Of a stretch of DNA of 64,000 nt, positions 40,190-48,633 are shown in pieces (position 1 is the first letter of the stretch; every line of letters starts with the position of its first letter). Origin of the DNA: Kitasatospora viridis (GTDB taxonomy: Bacteria; Actinomycetota; Actinomycetes; Streptomycetales; Streptomycetaceae); the NCBI RefSeq assembly GCF_007829815.1, contig NZ_VIWT01000003.1:310001-374000 (forward strand), read 5' to 3'. Below the pieces are notes generated by a model, which ran no database searches, was not told where the DNA came from, and was given only the letters and a program-made list of their open reading frames with translations. The position numbers and the translations under genes are program-made.

Positions 40190-40957
40190 TCAGAACGCCG
40201 AGTGCGCGAACCAGAGGTCGAGCAGGCCCTGGTCGCCCGAGGTCCGCACGGTGGCGGCGGTCCGGTCCAGGCGCCCGTAGAGGAGCAGCAGCAGGTCGGC
40301 CGCCGGGGCCTGGACGGTGGCGTCGGCCGGGGCGGCGTCGGGGGCGGTGGCCGCCGGCTCCAGGCCGAACCCGTCGGGGCGCAGCCGGACGGCCCAGTCG
40401 CCGTCCCCGTCGGTGCAGCTGAACCGGATGACCCGGTCGTCGGCCCGCAGTTCGGCGGTGCCGGGGGCGAAGAAGACGGCGAACGGGAGGTTCACCAGGA
40501 ACTCGTCCACGCCGTCCGCCGCGAGCTGACGGTCGATCACCGGGCTGATGCAGAGGGCGAGTTCGGCGTCCGCGCGGTGGACCAGGGTCTCGAAGAGCAT
40601 CCGGCGGGCCCAGAACCGGGCGTGCTGGTCCGCGCCCCAGGCCCACATCGGCGCGTCGGGCTCGATGCTGCCGAAGGCGGCGGCGGCCTCGGCAGCGCTG
40701 TCGGTCAGCCAGTCGGGCAGGCCCTGCGGGTCGGCGGGCAGCTTCAGCTCGACGTCCCGGCTGGTCGGCCGCTCCTGGAGCCGCTGGCGCAGCAGCACCG
40801 AGAACCAGCGCTGCACGGAGCCGGCGTGCCGGATCAGGTCGCTCAGCGCCCAGTCCGGGCAGGTCGGCACGGGGGTGGCCAGGTCGGCCCCCTTGACGGT
40901 CTCGACGAACCGCGCCGTCTCGGCGGCGACGGCGGCGTGGTGGTCCACGGTGCTCAC
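40190..40957 (-). CDS. Mycothiol-dependent maleylpyruvate-isomerase-family protein
   Basis: 255 residues from GTG 40957 with AAGGG upstream. The N-terminal DinB-like four-helix bundle pattern is typical (AETARFVETVKGADLATPVP, TCPDWALSDLIRHAG), followed by a C-terminal sterol-carrier-like beta domain. Known: this actinobacterial family uses mycothiol as cofactor for isomerisation or thiol transfer; most members have no assigned substrate. It converges on the photolyase gene. Cytoplasmic. Confidence 0.88.
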   Translation of the reverse strand: MSTVDHHAAVAAETARFVETVKGADLATPVPTCPDWALSDLIRHAGSVQRWFSVLLRQRLQERPTSRDVELKLPADPQGLPDWLTDSAAEAAAAFGSIEPDAPMWAWGADQHARFWARRMLFETLVHRADAELALCISPVIDRQLAADGVDEFLVNLPFAVFFAPGTAELRADDRVIRFSCTDGDGDWAVRLRPDGFGLEPAATAPDAAPADATVQAPAADLLLLLYGRLDRTAATVRTSGDQGLLDLWFAHSAF

Positions 40958-41042
40958 AGCGGTGCCCTTCCCTGTCCCTGATCTGCCGCGCCGGCGTGCC
41001 GTTGGTGGCGCGCCGCGCGGACCTGGTTCGCCGGGCAGCGTC

Positions 41043-42029
41043 TCACGGCGGTGTGGCGCGGGCCCAACCGGCCAGCCGGTCGGCGAGTGCGGCCACCAGC
41101 TCGCGCAGCTCGTCCGGGCGTTCGACGGCGAAGGGCCGGTCGAGGGCGGCGAGCAGCGGCGGCAGCCAGTCGAGCCGCTCCACCCGCAGCTCGACCCGCC
41201 GCCAGCGCTCCGCCGCCGGCTCCGCCCGCTCCTGCGGCGCCAGCACGGCGACGGCCTCGGGCAGCCGGGCGCGGACCTGCTCGACCGTCGCGTGGATCCG
41301 CAGCACCACCTCGTGCCGGTAGCCGGCGGTGGCGAAGCCCGCCAGCAGCCGCCGGGCCGGGTCGGCGGCGGGCGGCGGGTCGAAGGAGCCGGGCAGGGTA
41401 CGGGCGTCGGCGATCCGGTCGAGGCGGAAGGTGCGGTCCTGGCCGGCGGCGGGGTCGGCGCCCGTGACGTACCAGCGGTCGGCGTGGGCGACCAGGCCGT
41501 GCGGGTGCAGGGTGCGTTCGCTGGGCCGGCCGTCCCGGTCGGTGTAGTGCAGCCGGACCGGCCGGCCGTGGCGCACCGCGTCGGCCAGGGTGAGCAGCAC
41601 GCCGGTGTCCGGCGGCGCGGGCTCGCCGGGCCGGTCGGTGAAGGCGACCGACTCCAGCAGGCCGTCGAGCCGGTGCACCAGGTGCGCGGGCAGCACCCGG
41701 CGGACCTTGGCCGAGGCGGTCTCGGCGGCGGTGCGCGCGGCTGCCGTCAGCCCGGTCCGGCGCCCGGCGACCAGGCCGAGCAGCACGGCCAGCGCCTCGT
41801 CGTCGGTGAGCATCAGCGGGGGCAGGCGGTAGCCGGGGGCCAGCCGGTAGCCGCCGTAGCGGCCGCGCACCGACTCCACGGGCAGGTCGAGCTCGACCAG
41901 CTGCGCCACGTAGCGCCGCACGGTGCGCTCGTCGACGCCGAGGCGGTCGGCGAGTTCGGCCACCGTCCGGGTGCCGCCGGACTGCAGCAGTTCGAGCAGG
42001 GTCAGCACGCGGCCGGTGGGTCGAGCCAT
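41043..42029 (-). CDS. HTH-WYL transcriptional regulator (YafY type)
   Basis: 328 residues from ATG 42029. N-terminal HTH_11 (TVAELADRLGVDERTVRRYV, then GGYRLAPGYRLPPLMLTDDE) and a WYL domain in the second half (PVRLHYTDRDGRPSERTLHP, WYVTGAD). Known: WYL regulators sense small ligands or nucleic-acid fragments and often control the adjacent divergent gene. Here the divergent gene, 97 bases away, encodes a glyoxalase-fold protein, the probable target. Confidence 0.93.
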   Translation of the reverse strand: MARPTGRVLTLLELLQSGGTRTVAELADRLGVDERTVRRYVAQLVELDLPVESVRGRYGGYRLAPGYRLPPLMLTDDEALAVLLGLVAGRRTGLTAAARTAAETASAKVRRVLPAHLVHRLDGLLESVAFTDRPGEPAPPDTGVLLTLADAVRHGRPVRLHYTDRDGRPSERTLHPHGLVAHADRWYVTGADPAAGQDRTFRLDRIADARTLPGSFDPPPAADPARRLLAGFATAGYRHEVVLRIHATVEQVRARLPEAVAVLAPQERAEPAAERWRRVELRVERLDWLPPLLAALDRPFAVERPDELRELVAALADRLAGWARATPP

Positions 42030-42126
42030 GCCCCAGAGCCTAGACGGTGAATACCGGGCCGATCCTGTCCGGTATCCCGCCTAGCGTGCGGAGCGACCGA
42101 TTCCGTCACTCCCGAAGGAGCTCCCC

Positions 42127-42525
42127 GTGGACTTCGTCTCCATCCGCGTCATCACCGCCGACGTCGCCCGCCTCGTCGCGTTCTACGAGCGCGCCACCGG
42201 TGTGCCGGCGGTGTGGGCCACCGAGGACTTCGCCGAACTGCGCGTCCCCGGCGCGACCCTCGCCATCGCCGGCACCCGCACCGTCCCGCTGTTCGCCCCC
42301 GGCTCCGCCCGGCCGGCGGAGAACCACAGCGTGATCACCGAGTTCCTGGTCGCCGACGTGGACCAGCTGGCCCGGGACCTGGCCGACGTGGTCGACGAGT
42401 TCGTCGCCGGGCCGACCACGATGCCCTGGGGCAACCGCTCCCTGCTGCTGCGCGACCCGGACGGGAACCTGGTCAACTTCTTCACCCCGGTGACGCCGGC
42501 GGCCGTCGCGAAGTACGCCCGCTGA
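42127..42525 (+). CDS. VOC/glyoxalase-fold protein
   Basis: 132 residues from GTG 42127 with AAGGAG upstream. A paired beta-alpha-beta-beta-beta arrangement with the family ends DFVSIRVITADVARLVAFYE and LLLRDPDGNLVNFFTPV. Known: members are glyoxalases, extradiol dioxygenases or antibiotic-binding resistance proteins of small size. The metal-ligand positions are not clear by eye, so binding rather than catalysis is possible. Likely regulated by the divergent WYL protein. Confidence 0.88.
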   Translation: MDFVSIRVITADVARLVAFYERATGVPAVWATEDFAELRVPGATLAIAGTRTVPLFAPGSARPAENHSVITEFLVADVDQLARDLADVVDEFVAGPTTMPWGNRSLLLRDPDGNLVNFFTPVTPAAVAKYAR

Positions 42526-42559
42526 GGCGGACGGCCGGCGAACCGCACCTGAGCCGTGC

Positions 42560-42877
42560 TCAGGACGCCTTCGGCAGCCGGATCACCGCCGAACCGCGCG
42601 CCAGGTCCACGCCGGTGCGGTTCGGCGGGGCGCCGGCCTCGTCCTCGTCGCGCAGCAGCAGCGCCGACTGGCGCTCCTTGAGCTCGTGCTGCTTGCCGGC
42701 CGCGAAGGTGGCGTGCAGCTGCTCGAAGCCGGTCGCGGAGATCTGCCCCTGCCGCGCGCCGGTCCGCCAGGGCAGCAGGCCGGCCCGGCCGGCCCGCAGC
42801 AGCACCTGGTCGACCAGGGCGAGCGCGGTGAGCAGCAGCACCAGGCCCGGCAGCGTCAGGAAGAGGAGGAATCCCAT
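42560..42877 (-). CDS. Small membrane-anchored protein (DUF6191-like)
   Basis: 105 residues from ATG 42877. One N-terminal transmembrane helix (FLLFLTLPGLVLLLTALALV) then a basic segment, a helical stretch with QISATGFEQLHATFAAGKQH and a charged tail with DEDEAGAPPNRTGVDLARG. The middle motif matches a small family common in Streptomyces that I recall as DUF6191. Orientation would leave the tail in the cytoplasm. Function unknown. Confidence 0.78.
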   Translation of the reverse strand: MGFLLFLTLPGLVLLLTALALVDQVLLRAGRAGLLPWRTGARQGQISATGFEQLHATFAAGKQHELKERQSALLLRDEDEAGAPPNRTGVDLARGSAVIRLPKAS

Positions 42878-42899
42878 CGGGCCAGTATCCCCGGCGAGT

Positions 42900-43628
42900 T
42901 CAACTGCCGGCCAGCAGGTCGGCCCGGCGGCAGCCCGGCACGGCCGCCGGGTGGTCGGGGGTCGGGCCGCCGGCCCGGCGCTCCGCGTCCCGCAGCGCGC
43001 CGGCCAGCACCGCGGCGTGCACGGCGCGGGCCAGCCGGGCGCCCCAGCGCGAGCGCGGGCCGCCGAACTCGTCGGCCGGCTCGCCCGGGTGCGGAGTGCG
43101 GACGGCCACGCAGACCGCGTCGGACGGGGTGCCCGAGCAGTCGAAGCCCGCGTCCAGCAGGGCCTGGACCTTCGCCTCGGTGGCCGTGGCGAGCAGGTTG
43201 ACCAGCCCGGCGTCGGCGACCGGCGCGGGGACCACGGCGAGGATGTTGATGGTGCCGGGCACGTACTGGGGCGCCGCGACGGCCGCCGGGTCCGCCGCCC
43301 AGGTCGGCGCGCCGATGCCGGTGGTCACCGCGGCGGTCACGCCCTGGTCGTCAGCCCAGGTGCAGTCGTCGACCTGAGCCGCCGTCATCAGCCCGACGCC
43401 CGGCCCGGTCAGCCCGTGCGCGGCGGCCAGCTCGGCGAGGTGGCGCTCCGGGTCCATCCGGGCGTAGCCGGGCCGCACCTGGGCGTTCAGCACCCAGCCG
43501 CGCTCGCCGAGGCCGCCGCCGAGCACGGCGCTGCTGACCATCCGCCAGCCCGGCCCGGCCCGCCAGAGCAGCAGGTGCCGGCAGGCCCCGTCCTCCTGGC
43601 GGGCCCCGCGCGCCAGCACCGGCCTCAC
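42900..43628 (-). CDS. cbiZ: Adenosylcobinamide amidohydrolase
   Basis: 242 residues from GTG 43628, which overlaps the folP stop codon as GTGA. CbiZ features: WRMVSSAVLGGGLGERGW at the N terminus, GVGLMTAAQVDD, a TTGIGAPTWAAD stretch and GTINILAVV. Known: CbiZ cuts the amide of adenosylcobinamide to give adenosylcobyric acid, letting cells salvage incomplete corrinoids. Here it is coupled to folP, an unexpected partner, and lies in a stretch with three cobalamin-dependent or B12-associated genes (litR, mutB, meaB). Confidence 0.88.
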   Translation of the reverse strand: MRPVLARGARQEDGACRHLLLWRAGPGWRMVSSAVLGGGLGERGWVLNAQVRPGYARMDPERHLAELAAAHGLTGPGVGLMTAAQVDDCTWADDQGVTAAVTTGIGAPTWAADPAAVAAPQYVPGTINILAVVPAPVADAGLVNLLATATEAKVQALLDAGFDCSGTPSDAVCVAVRTPHPGEPADEFGGPRSRWGARLARAVHAAVLAGALRDAERRAGGPTPDHPAAVPGCRRADLLAGS

Positions 43629-44533
43629 CCGCGCTCCCCCGACCGCCCCGAACGCAACTGCCCGGCGGCCAGCCGCCGGGCGCGCAGCTCGGCCTCCACC
43701 CGGACGGCGTCCGCGCTGGCCCGCACCTCGTGCACCCGCACGGCCCACGCGCCCTGGGCGGCGGCCAGCACGGCGCTCGCCGCCGTGGCGTCGTCGCGCG
43801 CGCGGGCCGGACGGGGCTCGCCGGTGGCCGGGTCGGCGAGCAGCTCGCCCAGGAAGCGCTTGCGGGACGGGCCGACCAGCAGCGGGCGGCCGAGCACCGA
43901 CCAGGCGTCCAACTCGGCGAGCAGCGCCCAGTCGTGCTCCCTGGTCTTGGCGAAGCCGAGCCCGGGGTCGACGATGATCTGCGCCGGGTCGACGCCGGCC
44001 GCGACCGCCGCGTCCAGCTGCCGCTCCACCTCGCCGAGCACCTCGGCCACCAGGTCGCCGTCGCCGTACTCGGTGAGCCGGTCCATCTCGGTGGACTGGC
44101 CCCGCCAGTGCATCACCACGAACGGCACGCCGGTGCGGGCCACCGCCTTGGCCATCGCGGGGTCGGCCTGGCCGCCGCTGACGTCGTTGACGATCCGGGC
44201 GCCGGCCTGCACGGCCGCCTCGGCGACGCTCGCGCGCATCGTGTCCACGCTCACCAGCACGCCCTGGCGGGCGAGTTCGCGGATCACCGGGATCACCCGG
44301 TCGAGCTCCTCGGCCTCCGGCACCCGGCGGGCGCCGGGGCGGGTGGACTCGCCGCCCACGTCGACCAGGTCGGCGCCCTCCGCCACCAGGGCCAGGCCGC
44401 GCTCGACGGCCAGTCCGGCGTCGAGCCAGTGCCCGCCGTCGGAGAACGAGTCGGGCGTGACGTTGAGGATGCCCATCACCCCGCAGCGGCCCCAGTCGGG
44501 CAGCCCGGGCGGCGGGTAGGCGCGTGTGGTCAT
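43625..44533 (-). CDS. folP: Dihydropteroate synthase
   Basis: 302 residues from ATG 44533 with GGAGA nine bases upstream. All key motifs are present: GILNVTPDSFSDGG, DVGGESTRPGA, SVDTMRA, NDVSGG, VVMHWRG, IIVDPGLGFAKT and VGPSRKRFLG. Known: condenses p-aminobenzoate with dihydropterin pyrophosphate in folate synthesis, target of sulfonamides. Streptomycetes often carry two copies, one in a folE-folB-folK cluster. This one has no folate neighbours and is coupled to cbiZ, so it is probably the second copy. Confidence 0.93.
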   Translation of the reverse strand: MTTRAYPPPGLPDWGRCGVMGILNVTPDSFSDGGHWLDAGLAVERGLALVAEGADLVDVGGESTRPGARRVPEAEELDRVIPVIRELARQGVLVSVDTMRASVAEAAVQAGARIVNDVSGGQADPAMAKAVARTGVPFVVMHWRGQSTEMDRLTEYGDGDLVAEVLGEVERQLDAAVAAGVDPAQIIVDPGLGFAKTREHDWALLAELDAWSVLGRPLLVGPSRKRFLGELLADPATGEPRPARARDDATAASAVLAAAQGAWAVRVHEVRASADAVRVEAELRARRLAAGQLRSGRSGERG

Positions 44534-44674
44534 GCGGACATTCTCCAGACCGCTGACCTGCACCCGGTCGCCGGGTGCCGGTCTCCGGCTCCGGTCCCGC
44601 CAAGCGCTTTGACCGCTCACGCACCGCCCCCTAGGGTCGGCCTGGGAACGCGACGACGTCTGGAGGCCCCACCG

Positions 44675-45412
44675 GTGGTAGCGACCCTCGCCCAGGTGGC
44701 CGCGCTCGGCCCGTTCTTCGCCTGCGAGACGCACGGGGACGGGCCGCCCGCCGCGCCGTGGTACCCGATGGGCCAACTGCTCGACGACCCCGGCGTGCTG
44801 GCGGCCCGGGTGGCCGCGACCCGGGAGCACCTGGCGCGGGTCAACGGCCGCCCGGTCGAGGCGGTCGAGCCCCGGGTGGCCGCCTCCGTCACCCAGCTCG
44901 GGCTGACCGCCCGGCTGCTCTCCCCCGCCTTCGGGCTCGCCGTGCTGGGCGGCGCCGTGCTGCCGTACGGGCTGCGCGACCTGCACTGGCAGCCGGAGCA
45001 GCCGGGCGGGATCGTGCCGCTCTCGCTGCCCGGCCGCGCGCCCGAGCCGGTCGGCGGCCCGGCGGAGCTGGCCGACCGGGTGGCCGCCGAACTGCGCGAC
45101 GGCGCGGTGCGCGAACTGGTCGAGCTGGCCGGCGCCCACTCGCTCTCGGCCCGGGTCCGCTGGGGCAACGTGGCCTCCGCGGTGCACGGCGCGGCGGCCG
45201 CGATCGCCTGGTCGGCGCCGCACCTGGCACCCCGGGCGCGGCAGTTCACCGCACTGCTGCTGGACCGGACGCCGCTGCGCGGCACCGGCGCGCTCACCGC
45301 CCGGGGCTTCCGCCGCCGCAGCTGCTGCCTGATCTACCGCGCCGCCCCCGACGGCGCCGGGGCACTCTGCGGCGACTGCGTGCTGGCGGGGGTCCGCTCC
45401 AGCGGTACCTGA
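44675..45412 (+). CDS. (2Fe-2S) ferric reductase-like protein (FhuF C-terminal type)
   Basis: 245 residues from GTG 44675 with GGAGG nine bases upstream. The C terminus has RRRSCCLIYRAAPDGAGALC followed by GDC, the Cys-Cys-x10+-Cys-x2-Cys pattern that binds a 2Fe-2S cluster in FhuF-type siderophore-iron reductases. The rest is helical with no membrane segment. Known: FhuF proteins reduce ferric siderophores in the cytoplasm. No siderophore genes are near. The gene converges on meaB; both stop codons sit in one palindrome. Confidence 0.9.
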   Translation: MVATLAQVAALGPFFACETHGDGPPAAPWYPMGQLLDDPGVLAARVAATREHLARVNGRPVEAVEPRVAASVTQLGLTARLLSPAFGLAVLGGAVLPYGLRDLHWQPEQPGGIVPLSLPGRAPEPVGGPAELADRVAAELRDGAVRELVELAGAHSLSARVRWGNVASAVHGAAAAIAWSAPHLAPRARQFTALLLDRTPLRGTGALTARGFRRRSCCLIYRAAPDGAGALCGDCVLAGVRSSGT

Positions 45413-45423
45413 CCGATCGTCAG
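45409..45423. repeat. Palindrome holding two convergent stop codons
   Basis: CTGACCGATCGTCAG has 5-base arms. The rightward reductase gene stops at its TGA (45410-45412) and the leftward meaB gene at the TGA read on the other strand (45420-45422), leaving seven bases between coding regions. A near-identical element, CTGACGATCAGTCAG, occurs at 12431-12445. Confidence 0.7.
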
Positions 45424-46418
45424 GGTGCCTGGTCGGGCGCGCGGAAGGCGGACAGGATCCGCTCCGCCGCCAGGGTGGCCGTCAACTCGCCGTCCCGGAC
45501 CTCCCGTTCGAGGCCGGGCACGAGCTGACGGACCGTCGGGTGGGCGTGCAGCTGGGCGAGCAGCTGGTCGTGCACCATCGCCCAGGTCCACTCCACCTGC
45601 TGCTCGCGGCGCCTGGCCGCCAGCTGGCCGGTGGCGTCCAGGATCTTCCGGTGCTGTCGCACCCGGTCCCAGACGGTCTCCAGGTCCGTGCCCTCGCGGC
45701 CGCTGCAGGTCAGCACCGGCGCGTTCCAGGCAGCCTCCGGGTTGCGCAACAGCCGCAGCGCACCGGCGAGTTCGCGGGCCGCGGCGCGCGCGTCCAGCTC
45801 GTGCGGGCCGTCCGCCTTGTTGACGGCGACCAGGTCGGCCAGCTCCAGCACGCCCTTCTTGATGCCCTGGAGCTGGTCGCCGGTGCGGGCCAGGGTGAGC
45901 AGCAGGAAGGTGTCCACCATGCCCGCCACGGTGGTCTCCGACTGCCCCACGCCGACCGTCTCCACCAGCACCACGTCGTAGCCGGCGGCCTCCATGACCA
46001 CCATGCTCTCCCGGGTGGCCCGGGCGACCCCGCCCAGGGTGCCCGAGGTCGGCGAGGGGCGGACGAAGGCGTTCGGGTCGACGGCCAGCTTCTCCATCCG
46101 GGTCTTGTCGCCCAGGATGGAGCCGCCGGTCCGGCTGGAGGTCGGGTCGACGGCGAGCACCGCGACCCGGTGGCCCTGCCCGGTCAGCATGGTGCCCAGG
46201 CCCTCGATGAAGGTGGACTTGCCGACCCCGGGCACGCCGGTGATGCCGACCCGCACCGCGTTGCCCGCGTGCGGCAGCAGCTCCATCAGCAGCCGCTGGG
46301 CGAGCTCGCGGTGGTCGGGCCGGCTGGACTCCACCAGCGTGATGGCCCGCGCGATGAACGCGCGCGAGCCCTCCAGGACACCCCGCACGTACTGGTCCAG
46401 ATCGATCACCCGGGCCAT
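45420..46418 (-). CDS. meaB: Methylmalonyl-CoA mutase-associated GTPase
   Basis: 332 residues from ATG 46418. G3E-family GTPase motifs: GITGVPGVGKSTFIE (Walker A), AVDPTSSRTGGSILGDKTRM, VLVETVGVGQSE and VNKADGP. Known: MeaB gates cobalamin loading into, and protects, methylmalonyl-CoA mutase. It lies seven bases after mutB in the same operon, the usual order mutA-mutB-meaB. Confidence 0.96.
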   Translation of the reverse strand: MARVIDLDQYVRGVLEGSRAFIARAITLVESSRPDHRELAQRLLMELLPHAGNAVRVGITGVPGVGKSTFIEGLGTMLTGQGHRVAVLAVDPTSSRTGGSILGDKTRMEKLAVDPNAFVRPSPTSGTLGGVARATRESMVVMEAAGYDVVLVETVGVGQSETTVAGMVDTFLLLTLARTGDQLQGIKKGVLELADLVAVNKADGPHELDARAAARELAGALRLLRNPEAAWNAPVLTCSGREGTDLETVWDRVRQHRKILDATGQLAARRREQQVEWTWAMVHDQLLAQLHAHPTVRQLVPGLEREVRDGELTATLAAERILSAFRAPDQAP

Positions 46419-46425
46419 CGGCGGA

Positions 46426-48633
46426 TCAGAGCTCGTGGCCCAGCTCGGCGGCCAGCGACCGGAGCAGGTCCTGGGCCGCCTCGGGGATCACCGTGCCCGG
46501 CGGGAAGACGGCGGCGGCGCCGGCCTCGTACAGGGCGTCGAAGTCCTGCGGCGGGATCACGCCGCCGACCACGATGGTGATGTCGTCGCGCCCGGCGGCG
46601 GCCAGTTCGGCCTTCAGCGCGGGCACCAGGGTGAGGTGCCCGGCGGCCAGCGAGGAGACGCCGACGATGTGCACGTCGGCCTCCACCGCCTGGCGGGCCA
46701 CCTCGGCCGGGGTCTGGAAGAGCGGGCCGACGTCGACCGTGAAGCCCAGGTCGGCGAAGGCCGAGGCGATCACCTTCTGGCCGCGGTCGTGGCCGTCCTG
46801 GCCCATCTTGGCGACCAGGATGCGCGGGCGGCGGCCCTCCGCCTCCTCGAACGCCTCGACCAGGTCGCGGGTCTGCTGCACGGCGGTGGAGGCTCCGGCT
46901 TCTTCTCGGTACACACCGGTGATGGTACGGATCTGGCCGGAGTGGCGCCCGTACACCTTCTCCAGGGCGTCCGAGATCTCGCCGACGGTGGCCTTGGCGC
47001 GGGCCGCGTCGACCGCGAGCGCCAGCAGGTTGCCCTCCAGGCCGCCGCCGTTGACCGGGCCGCGCTCGGCGGAGGCGGTCAGCGCGGCCAGCGCCGCCTG
47101 GCAGGCGGCCTCGTCGCGCTCGGCGCGCAGCCGGCGCAGCTTCTCGATCTGCTGGGTGCGCACGGCCGAGTTGTCGACCTTGAGCACGTCGATCTGCTCG
47201 TCGCTGGCGACCTGGTACTTGTTGACGCCGATCACCGGCTGGCGGCCGGAGTCGATCCGGGCCTGGGTGCGGGCGGCGGCCTCCTCGACCCGCAGCTTGG
47301 GGATGCCGGCGTCGATCGCCTTGGCCATGCCGCCGGCCGCCTCGACCTCCTGGATGTGCTGCCAGGCGCGCTCGGCCAGGTCGTGGGTGAGCTTCTCCAC
47401 GTAGGCGCTGCCGCCCCAGGGGTCGATCACCCGGGTGGTGCCGGACTCCTGCTGGAGCAGCAGCTGGGTGTTGCGGGCGATCCGGGCGGAGAAGTCGGTC
47501 GGCAGCGCGAGCGCCTCGTCCAGCGCGTTGGTGTGCAGCGACTGGGTGTGGCCCTGGGTCGCGGCCATCGCCTCCACGCAGGTCCGGGTGACGTTGTTGA
47601 ACACGTCCTGGGCGGTCAGCGACCAGCCGGAGGTCTGCGAATGGGTGCGCAGCGAGAGCGACTTGGGGTTCTTCGGGTCGAACTGCCCGACCAGCTTGGC
47701 CCAGAGCAGCCGGGCCGCGCGCAGCTTGGCGACCTCCATGAAGAAGTTCATGCCGATCGCCCAGAAGAACGACAGCCGGGGCGCGAAGGCGTCCACGTCC
47801 ATCCCGGCGGCGATGCCGGCCCGCAGGTACTCGACGCCGTCGGCCAGCGTGTAGGCCAGCTCCAGGTCGGCCGTGGCCCCGGCCTCCTGGATGTGGTAGC
47901 CGGAGATGGAGATCGAGTTGTAGCGCGGCATCTTCTGCGAGGTGTACGCGAAGATGTCGGAGATGATCCGCATCGAGGGCTGCGGCGGGTAGATGTAGGT
48001 GTTGCGGACCATGAACTCCTTGAGGATGTCGTTCTGGATGGTCCCCGCGAGCTTCTCGGCCGGCACCCCCTGCTCCTCGGCCGCCACGATGTAGAGCGCC
48101 AGGACCGGCAGCACCGCGCCGTTCATGGTCATCGACACCGACATCTTGTCCAGCGGGATGCCGTCGAAGAGCTGGCGCATGTCGTAGATCGAGTCGATCG
48201 CCACGCCCGCCATGCCGACGTCGCCGGTCACCCGGGGGTGGTCGCTGTCGTAGCCGCGGTGGGTCGGCAGGTCGAAGGCGACCGACAGGCCCTTCTGACC
48301 CGCCGCCAGGTTGCGCCGGTAGAAGGCGTTGGACTCCTCGGCGGTGGAGAAGCCGGCGTACTGACGGACCGTCCAGGGCTGGTTGACGTACATCGTCGGG
48401 TACGGGCCGCGCAGGTAGGGCGCGATGCCCGGGTAGGTGCCCAGGAAGTCCACGTCGGCCAGGTCGGCCGCGGTGTAGAGCGGCTTGACGCCGATGCCCT
48501 CGGGGGTGTCCCAGAGCTGCTCGTCGAGCGGCTTGCCGGTGGCCTGCTCGAAGGCGGCCCGCCACTGCGCGGCGTCCGTCCCGCTGCCCGCGTCCGCGGC
48601 GTCGAGGTCGATCTGCGTGAAGTCGGGGATCAT
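46426..48633 (-). CDS. mutB: Methylmalonyl-CoA mutase, large (catalytic) subunit
   Basis: 735 residues from ATG 48633, overlapping the mutA stop codon as ATGA. TIM barrel with substrate motifs (TPEGIGVKPLY, YPTMYVNQPWTVRQYAGFST, FDLPTHRGYDSDHPRV) and the C-terminal B12 domain with the cobalt-binding DGHDRGQKVIASAFADLGF. Known: with MutA it interconverts succinyl-CoA and methylmalonyl-CoA, feeding polyketide extender units and propionate metabolism; needs adenosylcobalamin. Confidence 0.97.
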   Translation of the reverse strand: MIPDFTQIDLDAADAGSGTDAAQWRAAFEQATGKPLDEQLWDTPEGIGVKPLYTAADLADVDFLGTYPGIAPYLRGPYPTMYVNQPWTVRQYAGFSTAEESNAFYRRNLAAGQKGLSVAFDLPTHRGYDSDHPRVTGDVGMAGVAIDSIYDMRQLFDGIPLDKMSVSMTMNGAVLPVLALYIVAAEEQGVPAEKLAGTIQNDILKEFMVRNTYIYPPQPSMRIISDIFAYTSQKMPRYNSISISGYHIQEAGATADLELAYTLADGVEYLRAGIAAGMDVDAFAPRLSFFWAIGMNFFMEVAKLRAARLLWAKLVGQFDPKNPKSLSLRTHSQTSGWSLTAQDVFNNVTRTCVEAMAATQGHTQSLHTNALDEALALPTDFSARIARNTQLLLQQESGTTRVIDPWGGSAYVEKLTHDLAERAWQHIQEVEAAGGMAKAIDAGIPKLRVEEAAARTQARIDSGRQPVIGVNKYQVASDEQIDVLKVDNSAVRTQQIEKLRRLRAERDEAACQAALAALTASAERGPVNGGGLEGNLLALAVDAARAKATVGEISDALEKVYGRHSGQIRTITGVYREEAGASTAVQQTRDLVEAFEEAEGRRPRILVAKMGQDGHDRGQKVIASAFADLGFTVDVGPLFQTPAEVARQAVEADVHIVGVSSLAAGHLTLVPALKAELAAAGRDDITIVVGGVIPPQDFDALYEAGAAAVFPPGTVIPEAAQDLLRSLAAELGHEL

